64,000 nucleotides of DNA. Origin: Gamsiella multidivaricata. Taxonomy: Eukaryota > Mortierellomycota > Mortierellomycetes > Mortierellales > Mortierellaceae. The stretch is taken from contig NW_026251792.1 of NCBI RefSeq assembly GCF_025024155.1, forward strand, positions 87,181 to 151,180, read 5' to 3'. The notes under the pieces were generated by a model. It saw only the letters and a program-made list of their open reading frames with translations, made no database searches and was not told where the DNA came from. The translations under genes were made by a program, and so were the position numbers. Below, in pieces: positions 13,073 through 23,698 of the stretch (positions are counted from its first letter, which is position 1; every line of letters starts with the position of its first letter).

Positions 13073-13240
13073 ATGCCAAATACGAGAACCCAGTTGTTTA
13101 ATGTCGATCTCTGCCTCACGCGTCTTGTTGGCCAGATTCGACGGTTGCACGAAAAGGATCTATTCCCGTACAACCCTCGAGCACTTCTGATCGTTCTCGA
13201 TCGGACGCGGGATGTGCTATTGTCGATTATCAGCCAGTGA
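11009..13240 (+). CDS. Lines homolog (LINS1-like) protein
   Basis: Three exons, 11009-11287, 11412-11933 and 12074-13240, all joined in phase 0; 655 aa. The protein is almost wholly alpha-helical, with long Leu-rich helices, and fits the Lines N- and C-terminal domain family. The C-terminal signature is FLFLETIGYDGLTLLDLL followed by an acidic turn and a helix ending ILRNFTE, like the conserved LLDFLIS...FLxYxxxLL block of animal Lines proteins. Lines was described in Drosophila as a segment-polarity regulator; its biochemical role is unclear. A (Asp-Asn)n run encoded by a GACAAC hexamer repeat lies just before the last conserved segment. The frame is open back to 10916, so a start 31 codons earlier is possible; I prefer 11009 because the extra residues are a hydrophobic run unlike the rest. 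Confidence 0.62.
13031..13068 (+). repeat. GACAAC hexamer repeat inside Lines coding region
   Basis: Six or so tandem GACAAC units encode alternating Asp-Asn. The repeat keeps frame and marks a length-variable linker within the Lines-like protein. Confidence 0.9.
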
Positions 13241-13377
13241 ATAGCAGTGTCATTTCCTGAACACCCGAGGAGGGTGTTTTATTTATCAAGTAAAGTGTAA
13301 AGTATGGTCCGTGAAGAATGAATAATGGATAATAATAATAGTGAAACAACGAACAAACTGTACATGACAGAGACGGT

Positions 13378-13672
13378 AAAAAAAAAAAAAAAAAAAAAAA
13401 AAAGACAAAGATAAAGATAAAGATAAAGATAAAGGCAAAAGCAAAGGCAAAGGCAAAGGCGAAGACAAAGGCAAAGACAAAGGCAAAGACAAAGACAAAG
13501 GCAAAGACAAAGGCAAAGACAAAGGCAAAGACAAAGGCAAAGGCAAAGGCAAAGGCAAAGGCAAAGGCAAAGACAAAGACAAAGACAAAGACGAAGACAA
13601 AGACAAAGACAAAGACAAAGACAAAGACAAAAAGACAAAGACAAAGACAAAGACAAAAACAAAGGTAAAGTA
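13378..13672. repeat. A26 run plus GRCAAA hexanucleotide satellite
   Basis: A run of 26 A is followed by about 270 bp of tandem hexamers alternating between GACAAA and GGCAAA, with a few GATAAA units at the left end and an AAAAAGAC slip near 13628. It lies in the 556-bp gap between the convergent Lines (+) and GATA (-) genes. The minus strand is open in several frames only because the repeat has no stops; the resulting Leu-Cys and Leu-Ser-Pro repeats are not genes. Confidence 0.95.
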
Positions 13673-13796
13673 TAAAGTATTAAAAGACAGCAGAACTGGA
13701 TATCGTTCATCGGATCTCTGGGAGTTGGTATGGGTTAAAGTGGCCTCCTAGATAATTAAAACATCTTAGTGTAACAGTAACGGTCAGAGAGCTGTA

Positions 13797-16713
13797 TTAT
13801 GCAAGCAAGTACGAAAGGGCAAGCTTGCGTCCTTCCGTAGACGCATCTTCACCCTGGTTTTCTTGATTGCCTGCTCCCGTAGAATCCGCAGCCAAACAAG
13901 AGACGCCTTCAGGCACTGGCGTTCCCTGTTCATTCAGGTTCCGAGCAGACTGGACTGTGCGCCGTCCATCCGTGGAGAGATGCAGCTGGTGCAAGTTATT
14001 CTTCTCGGCTTCGCACTCCATTATTGATACAGCCTTTCCGGCATGCCCCTGCGATGATGGTTTTGGTACAGAGTCATCGTTAAATCCCATTTTCTGGTCT
14101 TCCAGATGGCCGCCTGCTGTAAGATGTAAGGCTTCGACCTCCCTCCTTGATTCTTCAATTGTCTGCTTGTCCTCATCCCTGGCTGCTGCCTCGGCATCTT
14201 CAGAGTTCAGGATCGAGGAATTGTCGCGTCCTCTCTTGCGGGGTCCATTGGGCAGATCCAATGCTTGCGAAACTGTTATTGTCTCAAACCCTGTGCCTGC
14301 GCGATCCTCTGAAGTGGCATCGGTCATCTGTGTATCCTCTGTATTGGCAGGTGGCTCTGCTTTCAAAGACAATTCTAATTTGTTCTTTGCCACCAGTGCA
14401 GCTTTGTTCCGCGACATTTTGCCCCAGACTATTGTTTACCATACGAAAAAAGCCAGCAGACCTCTTGGTGAGTACGGTGCACAATACCCATGCTCATCTC
14501 TCGTAATCCCGAAGTGCGATGAATGCTTACTCAGCCCACACGCGTTGCAGAGCGTTCGAGGACCTAAAGGGAAAAAAAGTGCACTCCAGCACGTCAGCAT
14601 CCTACAATACATGATCAATCGCAAACCGAGGAAGGAAGCTCAGCCTTATAAGTACCTAGAGGTCCTTTTCGCCACTCTGGTGTCTTGACAATGTTACAAG
14701 ATGTACATCGCAGTTGATGTGGATTGAGAGCCTGCTATTAAAGATTGGAATATATGGTTAAGCAAAGGAGCAATTGTCCATGAAGAGCATATGAGTACGT
14801 GACTACAGAACCTTGACTACCTCCTCCCAGTTCTCTCCATTGCTGTAGACATTAGTCAAAACGTCTTACCGTTTCCTCCTCAGCTGGTGCGTTTGGATCA
14901 ACGTCAGATCGGCAACCCTACCAATACGAACAACCAAGGAAATAAAATGGCAGACATAAATTAGTGCCTCCAATCAACACTCTTTTCACTTGCTCAATTT
15001 TGGATGCAAGTTTTCTGCTTGATACCATAAAGACTTTGCTCAAAATTTCAGCATTGTACAGGAGTCGATCGGTCGTGCCAACCTTGCCCTTGATCAAGCA
15101 CTCCCGAATCTCGCTTGCATATTCGAAAATCTAAAAAAGCAAAAAGCACACAGCATCCGTCACGTTAGAAACCCAGTCATAGGATGGACCTCATCATGTT
15201 CTAAGACGTTGTTTCAAGAGCATACCATGCGATAGTTGATCCGCGAAAACGAATAGCGAGGGCCTGCTGTCCGTGGACTAAAAGGTGCACGAAAACCCGG
15301 CGACCCCATAGATCCACCAGCCATTGAAGGCTGTGGTTGCTGCATGTAAAATTGGTGCTGCCGATCCTGCCGATCCTGCATGCCGCTATCTACAGAGTCG
15401 CGATGGTCAAAGTCGCCGGCATAGTTGACGGAGCCCTGATTACGCGGCAGTGGAATGTCAATAGCGGGGGTTGCATAGGGTGGCTGGTGATCAGGAGGGC
15501 CTTCCCACGTATCCACTGGTTGTCGTTGCTGTGGTACAGGTTGAAACAGTGGGTTGCGACTGTTGATGCTGCCGCTACTATTGTTGCGTTCATACGGACG
15601 AGCAGCATCTGGTAGGTCACTGTTCCGTTTGTCCCAATATTGCGACGCCGGTTGTGTGGGGTGCGATGGTGCTATAATGTGTGCTGGGTCCAGCATCGTG
15701 TGCTGCGGTGCCTGTGATGGAGGGAATGGCGGGAAATCACCGCGGGACCGAAGATGCTCGTGGTATTCAGCTATCCTGTGATTTGATATCCTATTCCGGC
15801 TATCATAGCCCTGTTCGATCGGTGCCGCTGACGGACCCGCTGATTCGGGCGGCGCCGTTGCTGATGAAGATGCCATCCCAGGCGACCGCTGGGCCGGTCG
15901 ATTCCTTGGACTGCCACGCTCTCGCAGATCGCTATATCCACGAGCGTCTCTCGGCTCACGGTAGTCTCGGTGGTCTTTCAATTCACCGCTGTGACCATTG
16001 ATCTGGTATGGATGGAACTGGTGCTCATGAGGTGCGCGATAGGGCGAGTGCTCGAGCGTCCGCTGATGATGATATGGGGAGTAGCTATTACTCCCACGTT
16101 GCTCAAAAATAACACGTTGACGGGAATCCTGTTCTACATCCGCTTCCTGAGAAAGTGGGTTAAGGATTCGCCTGTTCGCGTTGTCGTTTGTGGATTCGTA
16201 GGTATCTTCCATGTACGGCTGGGTCAGGAGCCCGCCATGTCCTTTAAAGGCATTGAATATTAAACTCGTTCCAGGACTGAAGTTCTGCACAGACGCCTCT
16301 GGATAATTGTACTTAAGATTGGGTAACCTCATCAGGAGTCGAGATTTGGAGGAACGGGATTCGAATGAACCATTGATGCCGTTGCCGATGACTTCCAACT
16401 CTTCGTCCTCGCCCTCGATCCTGGCCAGCGTCAGTTTTTTGCCGGCGTTGGGAAGCAAGTTGACATTGCGTTGCATCTCACATATATCCCGCTGTTGATG
16501 AGAGTATGGGTACTCGTGCTGCAGGTGAGGATAGTGAGCTTCCTGCTGCTGTTGCTGGTGCGGACGCTGGTGTTGATCGTGGTGCAGATGTTGTGGGTGC
16601 GCGTGTTGGAAAAGAGAATCTTTGGGTGGTAGAGGAGACGAGGGACGCTGTCTGTGTTCAATAGTATTAGCTGGTGTGTTGCCACTGTAGCTCACAGAAT
16701 TGAAGGAGGACAT
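13797..16713 (-). CDS. GATA-type zinc finger transcription factor
   Basis: Seven exons in order: 16713-15226, 15130-14994, 14917-14870, 14842-14812, 14734-14656, 14563-14531, 14428-13797; 815 aa with every phase consistent. The first 496 residues are Gln/His/Pro/Ser-rich. A helical block follows (IFEYASEIRECL, DRLLYNAEILSKVF, VADLTLIQTHQLRRKR, NGENWEE), then a class IV-type finger: CTSC, TPEWRKGPLGPRTLCNAC and the tail GLIWGKMSR. The 210-residue C-terminal exon contains a basic PRKRGRD motif. Two introns split the finger itself. Intron 2 uses a GC donor (GCAAGT) and intron 3 is only 27 nt; both are needed to keep frame. The donor of intron 4 is uncertain (after VVK or after WEE; both are phase 0). 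The ATG at 16713 is the first in frame. Expected to be a nuclear DNA-binding regulator; the stimulus is unknown. Confidence 0.85.
14843..14869 (-). other. Candidate 27-nt intron in the GATA gene
   Basis: Reading on the minus strand, it starts GTAAGA, has a GACTAAT branch-site match and ends CTACAG. Skipping it joins QLRRKR to NGENWEE in frame. Retaining it brings an immediate in-frame TAA. Confidence 0.6.
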
Positions 16714-17932
16714 TAAACGGTTGCATGCAACGTTCAAAGACCCAGACGAGGGAATTGAGAGATTGGCGGACTGTAGGTTTCTGGCTGTGCTTGGACCAAG
16801 GCGACAGGGACGGGCGCGGGTAGAATGGATAGGATAAGAGTGAGCGGGGTGGAGTGGGGTGGAGTGGAGTGGTATGAGCTACGAAAGGAGGAGAGTATAG
16901 ATTGAAAAGGACATAAAAGGACAGCGATTGTCGGAAAATAAAGAAAAAGAGGGATGCGGGGGTGCAATCAAAGAGGGAGGGTGGAGTAGAGCGGAGTCAT
17001 GGAATGGAATGGGGTCTGTGACCAGATTCGAGTGGGTGAGAATGAGGTGATGAGGTGATGAGGATGAAGGCGAAGGCGATGAAGACGACGAAGAAAAGAA
17101 AACAAGGGAGGAATGAAGCTGATAATGCTGATAACGGTGCTTCTTCTTTTGGTTCAATTGCTCGCATTATATTATAGACATCATAGACTACCTGCAGTAC
17201 TCAGGGGATGCACCTGCACCTTCTCCGACAAGGAGTTGCTTTGCTTGGTATGTGGACCCGCCCTGACACCACTGTCACTAGACCTAGACTGGATGGACTT
17301 GCCCTGCACCATACCCACCCATTGTTCATTGTGTATGAACAGAAATACACAAGAGGTACAGCAGCATAATTTGCATATGGCGTCATGACTGTCTACGTAC
17401 ATAGTCTATTGCTGTCTACGGTGGCCGATGTTATTAGGGGCTCTCATCAATACGAGTCATCGTCCCTCTTCTTCATCCACTCTCCCACATAAGAATCCAA
17501 CAGCTATTGGCGTCCTGGGAACAGAAGGAAAAAAGGAGGGATCGTTGACACAGTGACCCGTATTGACGGTCAATCTGCGCGGGACGAACGCTTACAGCAA
17601 ACCCCCATTGTGGGAAGCCTGCGGGATGAGAGAGTGCTTACGAGAATGGGGTGATTGACACAGATTCCTCCTGTGTTACTCTTTCTTGTAATACTGGATC
17701 CTGATTAGCACAGGGAAGGCAAAAGAGATCCGCCCTAAAAAAAATAAAAATAAAAAATAAAAAAAGGCCTACTTTCGCTCTCGTTCAAAAGCATTCGTTC
17801 AGACATACAGATAGACTGTCCATAGGGCATGCACCTTTGAGATTGTCAGCATGAGGTTCCGGATTTTTATTGGAGTGCAATCATAATAAGGAGAGGAGAG
17901 TGTTCTATGCCCATGTGCTTCAGTCAAAAATC
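16714..17932. other. Intergenic region upstream of the GATA gene
   Basis: About 1.2 kb with GA-rich and TGGAG-type simple sequence (16810-16870), GATGAG repeats (17040-17100) and an A-rich patch near 17740-17765. I see no gene. Confidence 0.5.
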
Positions 17933-18813
17933 TTATGCGGTTTCTGAGAGGTGGATCAACAGCTTTTCCAGATCAAAGTTGGGGTTCTCGGGGTCGGTGA
18001 CGACACCTATGTTGTAAAAAGAAGAGGAACTGCAGTGTTAGTCCAAGGAAATCAATTTCGATATATTTGTGCAGAGCGGTGTACACCACAGCCCTTTGGA
18101 TCAGCACTATTGAATCAGGAACAGAAACGAAAAAAGCACCGAGCAATCTCGCTTGATTTTACCGCCAGCGGGGGTGTTCTTCTTTGTCCACTCTGCCTTG
18201 GCCTGGTCAATCAAACGCTCGCGGTTCTCGGCCTTGATCTGGTCGGCGCGGTTGTGCTCCAAGGCAACCAAGGAGTTATGGTGGACATATCCGTAAACGA
18301 GACCAAAGGCCAATGCTGACCAGCGGGCAACCTGTTGATTTAGATTGAGAGATCGAAAAAGAGTTGTATATGCTGGTTAGTCAAGGCTAATAAAGTGTCT
18401 GTGTTTGATATTCCGGCCCTCTGATTCGAAAATGAAAATGCTGCTCTAGTGTTGTTCCTGTGTCGCTTTGATTCAATGGTGCGTAGGTGGGCTTGCTGTG
18501 TCGATGATGGCGGTGTCACTACATCGAAATGGAGACGACGACTGTTTTCAAGTCCTGTTGGCGAAGAAGAACCGCTGTATTATCCTGCCATGCCTGAAAT
18601 ATTGCAGAGTCGTACCGGCTGTGGATGGTGCGTGTTGTGTGATCCTGCTTCTCTCCTAGGGCGTGATTGCGATCTTGTTCCGTTCCTGAATACTGTCAGC
18701 GGCTGCTCCAACGGTCAACAAGTCCCTCGAGAAAAAGTGGAGGTGACCCAGTAAAGCGAGTCCGGGAAAATACGCACGTTTCTGACGGGATTGACGACAG
18801 CAGAGGCAGACAT
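17933..18813 (-). CDS. Mitochondrial F1Fo ATP synthase subunit e
   Basis: Three exons, 18813-18778, 18331-18163 and 18006-17933; 92 aa. The N-terminus reads NVARWSALAFGLVYGYVH, the single membrane segment with the G-x-x-x-G-like spacing typical of subunit e (yeast Atp21/Tim11). A charged amphipathic helix follows (HNRADQIKAENRERLIDQAK), then a short tail ending DLEKLLIHLSE. In the family this small inner-membrane subunit sits at the dimer interface of the Fo sector and supports ATP synthase dimerisation and cristae shape. Length and order match the family. The first exon encodes only 12 residues and is separated by a 446-nt intron, which is long for this window. Confidence 0.85.
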
Positions 18814-19567
18814 GGTTCACGGTATGAATATATGTGTGTGTAGTTTACTTGAGTGGACGAGTGAAAGGGATGCACAGCAGAGAGGGGTGGAGTTGATCGC
18901 TGATGACCTTCGGCTACTGCCAGCTTCTCGGAGCACAATTGTTTTGTTACTTTGCCATCGCAAGTGCTGTGGGGGGGTCATGTGACAGCGCCTAGGTGGT
19001 GGAGGAGGAGGCAAAGGGGCTTCATTTTCAGCAGATATATGGTATGATGGCAGTGCTACCGAGAATCAAAAGAACAGGAGAGCGATCATGGGGTGCCGAG
19101 AGAGGCGATTTTGACCAGCGGGCAAGTAGGCAGGCAGACAGGGATGTCAGGCAGTCAGTCAGTCAGCAGAAAGAGAGAGGAGAGCGTCAATTGATGAACA
19201 GCAGCCCGCCAAACAGCCAGACCAGCAAGAAGGCTGAGAAAAGGGGGGGGGGGGGGGGGGGGTGGTAAGGACGAGATGCGATGGGCGGATGGATGGATAT
19301 GTCTATGTTTATGAAGCACATACATGTATGACGAAGATGGACCATGAACATGCTCTTTATTTCTTTTCCTTTAGCATCCTGTTCGCCCTGTTTTGCTCAC
19401 TTACTCACTCGCTGTCTTTTCTTTCTTCTCTCCCTTCTCCATCCTTTATTAATTAATAGTATACCGCGCCTTCCTTCCACCTTCCACCTTCCACCTTCCA
19501 CCTTCTACCTTCCTCGACCAGCTTCCTCGACCAACTTCCTCTCCTTTCCAGTCAAGAGAGCCACCCA
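18814..19567. other. Divergent intergenic region with poly-G tract
   Basis: Shared upstream region of the ATP synthase e gene (-) and the kinase-ankyrin gene (+). It contains a G20 run at 19243-19262, a TCAG/CAGG-rich stretch (19120-19160) and a CCTTCCA heptamer repeat at about 19470-19512. The last 120 bp before the ATG at 19568 are pyrimidine-rich, as in the other leaders of the window. Confidence 0.6.
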
Positions 19568-22500
19568 ATGTCGGGTGCTGCAAGCTATGCCACCTCTCTC
19601 AACAGAAGGTCCTCTATTCACTCGGCCGCACGGCCCAACTCAAACCCACCCCGCCAGTACTCCACGTTCAAGATCGAGGTCGAATACATCAGCACCAGCC
19701 AGCAGTCCGTCATCGCACTCAGTTCACAGAGGACCGGGATCCAGAACCTCGAGACGATCACAGAGTTGAATCTCAATAGGGACAACGATGACCGAGCTCT
19801 AAGGAGTGTTTTAGAGGAGGACGAGGGCGAGGGCGAGGACTCGGAAGCAGGAATACAAAAACAGACACAAGCACAGACGCAGGGACATATGCAGATACGA
19901 GGCGTACAAGCGCCGCCCATTCCATCGTCCTCTCGACCCTATCCCACATCCATTTCACGGCAACGTCCCTTGCGCACACAGTCTGAACAGTACCATACGC
20001 GAGCAGGACAATATCCCCAGCTCGAGGATCAATCTGCGCGTCTCTATCGACCAAACTCGCAGGCAACCCCACGAGGGGCCGTTGCTCCGCTTCGACATAA
20101 CACTGCCGTGGTTGCTCATACCGTTGGCCGTAGCGCTGGATATCATCTGCAGACAACCATTTCACGGAGCGACTACCTTCAATCGTCACATGTCCAACAT
20201 GACGAGACCCCTGTTCTCTCCTCAGCAGGATCGCAGTCGGATGAGGATGAGGATGACGAGGTACACTCTCCAGTCGAGCATTTAGTGGTCGACGATGAGA
20301 ACGGAGACGAGGACAAAGCGCCTAGCAGCAACGACAATCATGGATCTCATGCGCAGGACAGCACTGACCAGGGTAAGAGCAGTCAAGACTCACTGCCACT
20401 CAGTCAAGAAATCCAGGAGACGCCCGAGCTGGAGACGCAGGAGACACTTAAGCGGGAGAGAACCAGGATTTTGGAGCGTACCGTTGTCAGTTCATATCGC
20501 CAAATCGACTTCAAGGATATATCCAACATCCAACCGCTCAAGCGAGGTGGATACGGCGAGATCCATACGGCAGAGTGGTCTCACTTACGAGTTGTCTTGA
20601 AGCGTGCCCTACCCGAACACAGCGAAGGAATGGAGCAGTTTGATCAAGAGGTAGGTCATCATGCCAAGTCTGGCACAAACTTCTGTCTAGGCAGTGCTCT
20701 ATTTCTATTATTATTGTTATTATTATTACTATTACTATTACTATTATTATTATTATTATTATCGTCATTGCTTGCCTCGCAACACACCTGCACATTGTTT
20801 TGTACGAATTATCGCCATTCTTTAAAAATAGCCAACGACAGCAGAATTAACACACCCATTAATACCGCTACAATTATAGCTCGAGATCTTGAAGCGTGTC
20901 CACGATTACGATTTCATCGTTCCTTTCTATGGGGTCACAACAGATCCCCACACGAATGTTAGGTGCATGGTCATGAAGCACTGCACCAACGGGAATTTGT
21001 GTTCCTTTCTGGAGAAGCATCATGATAACCTGACTTGGTCGGAGCGGTATCGTCTATCAATTGAAATCACAAAAGGACTCGAGTTCCTGCACAAGTCCGG
21101 CTTTCATCATCGGGATTTACACAGTGGCAACATTTTGCTCGACGACAAGAGGACAGCCATGATCTGCGACTTTGGACTGAGTCGATCCTCTAACAAGGAG
21201 CAAACGACAGATGTTGCAGCAACTGTGGGTGTGGCGTCTTTTTTGGCACCTGAACGGTTTCCTCAGCAGCGGCCCGTTTATTCAGCAGCATGCGACATCT
21301 ATAGTCTGGGCGTGATCTTTTGGCACATCTCTTCTGGACGGATCCCATTTGTCAAGCGTTTGCGCGAACCGGTCTTGTTACGGGAACTTATGGAGGGGCA
21401 CCGAGAGGAGATTGTTCCTGGCACACCCAAAGAGTTCCGGGACCTTATTGTCAAATGTTGGGATGTGAAGGCAGCAAATCGACTGAAGATTGATGTGATC
21501 ATTGCAATACTGCAGACATTGATGGCCAAACCCTCAGAACCCATTCATCAGGTCTCTACTGGATTTATCGTACCCAGCGATACAACTTCTGCAGCTCTTC
21601 CAGTTCCACCGGAACTCGATGCGCGAATGGCCAGTCTAGAGCGAGCGTCGAACACGCTCAACAGAATGGTGTTTGATATACAGGATCCAATGATGAGAGA
21701 AATCGTCGATTATATTGAACGTAAGTGGTTGGTCTACCAGATCGCTGAATGCCTCTTTTTCTTAAGCACCACTAAGCAATGCATCCATCATATATTGCCC
21801 TCCTGCAATAGGTACCCGTGCATACTTTCGAGACCAAAGAATACCCCTTGAGCCCTATTCGCCCTCAAATCCTCCAAAGACCCCCATATACCTCTGTCCG
21901 CTTGTCGGAGACATTGCTGCTCTCCAATATCATCTCTCCCATAATGGATCGTATTATAACCCAATCAACGAGTCGAGCGTGCGGACTGGAGATACTGCTC
22001 TTCATCTCGCATGTCTTTTTCTCGAATCGCCGATGGACACTATCAAGATCCTTGTTGAGCTCGGTGCCGATATCAACCTAGAAAATCTCCAAGGGTACAC
22101 ACCAGTCATGATCCTGGTCTCGTCTAATACCCAGTACTGCTACGAGGCCCTCAAATTCTTTGTCATGCGCGGTGCTCGTATCCCAGCCTATATTCGGAGC
22201 CCGATCACGCCACTCAACAGCGCACAGATGTATGCACTCAATCTCGTGAACGAGTCGCGGCAGATATACCCAGATGGCTATTTAAAAACAGGTGAGGGCG
22301 CCGGTGTTGGCCCAGGAGCCATGCCACCATTTTTATCGCAAGATCGTCGGCACTCTCGGCAGCGAGTCTCTTCCCCAAACCTAAATGTGCACCAGGAACG
22401 TAATGGGCGTAAAGTTGAGAGGATATATGCGCAAGGACGTCCGCTGATTCATGTGGTGGCGGCGATGCAGGAGGACTACAGGATCTTGGATTGTCTGTGC

Positions 22501-23175
22501 GAGGCGGGCTTAGACCCAGCTATGCACTTTGCGGGCGAGACGGCACTTGTAGCAGCGGCGGCGCACCTGAGGATCAAGAACGTGGAATGGCTGTTGAATC
22601 ATGACCTGGACATCAGCACTGAGGCTGGGGTTCAGAGAGCTATCAAGGTTGTCAAGCTGCTCCACCATTATCCTTCGTCTGGCACGAACCCTTACTATGG
22701 TATGGGTGGACACAGCAAGTCCTCCAGCTCATCCTCAACCTCTGGCAGTCGAATGACCGACAACAGTCAGATCTCACAAGAATTTCCGGATGACATTCGA
22801 GACTTGGGAAAGTATAGCTGGGCAGGAGTCGCGTATGGCGATGCCGATCGAATGAGTAAGGACATGGTGGGGCCTGTGCTGAACTTGCTTGAGCGGTGGA
22901 CCGGAAGCAGGCGCATCGCTAACAGGAAGGAGGTAGCGACGAAACTGAAGCTCATGTACGGGTCATCGATGGACGTCAGAGTGTCATCCATCTCGGCCAC
23001 AAGCACGAACAGTGACAGTAGTGCGAGCAGTCAAGGCAGCCATCGCGTTTCCCAGCCTTCCCGGCAGAATCTAGCTCGTGGTGGATTAGTCCAAGGGACT
23101 AAATCTCTGCGCAAGAGTCAGCGTCATGTCGTCGACCAAGTCCTCAACGAGAAGCCGCCGATGCGGTTCTGGTGA
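19568..23175 (+). CDS. TKL-type protein kinase with C-terminal ankyrin repeats
   Basis: Three exons, 19568-20650, 20880-21720 and 21812-23175; 1095 aa. Residues 1-310 are disordered and acidic in places. The kinase domain spans about residues 315-575: Gly loop LKRGGYGEIHTAEW, Lys in VVLKRAL, catalytic HRDLHSGNILL near 438, DFG near 457 and LAPERF near 484. HRDLHSGN together with the FGLSR activation segment fits the tyrosine-kinase-like group common in these fungi. A ~700-residue tail begins with TGDTALHLAC, VELGADINLENLQGYTPV and later LIHVVAAM, TALVAAAAHLRIKNVEWLL, which are degenerate ankyrin units. The kinase should be active since all catalytic residues are present. Substrate and pathway are unknown; ankyrin repeats suggest a docking partner. 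Confidence 0.85.
20703..20762 (+). repeat. TTA/CTA trinucleotide microsatellite in intron
   Basis: A TTA-rich trinucleotide run with CTA and TTG interruptions lies in intron 1 of the kinase-ankyrin gene, between the donor at 20651 and the acceptor at 20879. The kinase domain is interrupted by this intron just after the Lys motif. Confidence 0.9.
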
Positions 23176-23698
23176 CGAACGAGCAAACAATGAAATTCCT
23201 CAAAGTTTTTCTTTTTTTTTTTTTTTTTGTGTTTCACTGGCATAATTAAATACAACAGGGAAAACGCGCGGACTTCGTATACTTTTTGAAACAGACTAAA
23301 TGCCACATACATGCAGTAAGGTACAGCGATTCCAGCCGATGGGCTGGAATGCGCACGGAGCATGGTTCGTGCAGGGATGATATCACGACTTTCTGATTAG
23401 GTCTCTACAGTGGGGTTGATCGTATTTGATCAGAACCACCTCACCAAGTCACTATGGGAGCACGATCGCACCCAGCGACGCAGCACCATAATAATAAGTA
23501 TGTACAACTTTACTATGGAACAACCAAAGCCCAAAGGTTATTTGGCTAAAACCCCATGAAGCAATGTAGCCCGGTAATCTTTTTTTTTCACATCCCAAAG
23601 TTTATTTACATGATAAAGATATTGATAGACTACAGATACACGCCATGCCAACAAGCTGTGTTTTTTTTTCTTTGACTTTTTTCAATCTTACTATCCTA
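23176..23698. other. Convergent intergenic gap
   Basis: Short gap between the 3' ends of the kinase (+) and phosphatase (-) genes. It holds T-runs at 23210-23228 and 23580-23588 and no recognisable gene. Confidence 0.6.

Noticed and set aside
13279..13710. Minus-strand frames encoding Leu-Cys and Leu-Ser-Pro repeats
   Set aside because: They are read-outs of the GRCAAA satellite, which has no stop codons in several frames; there is no unique protein sequence.
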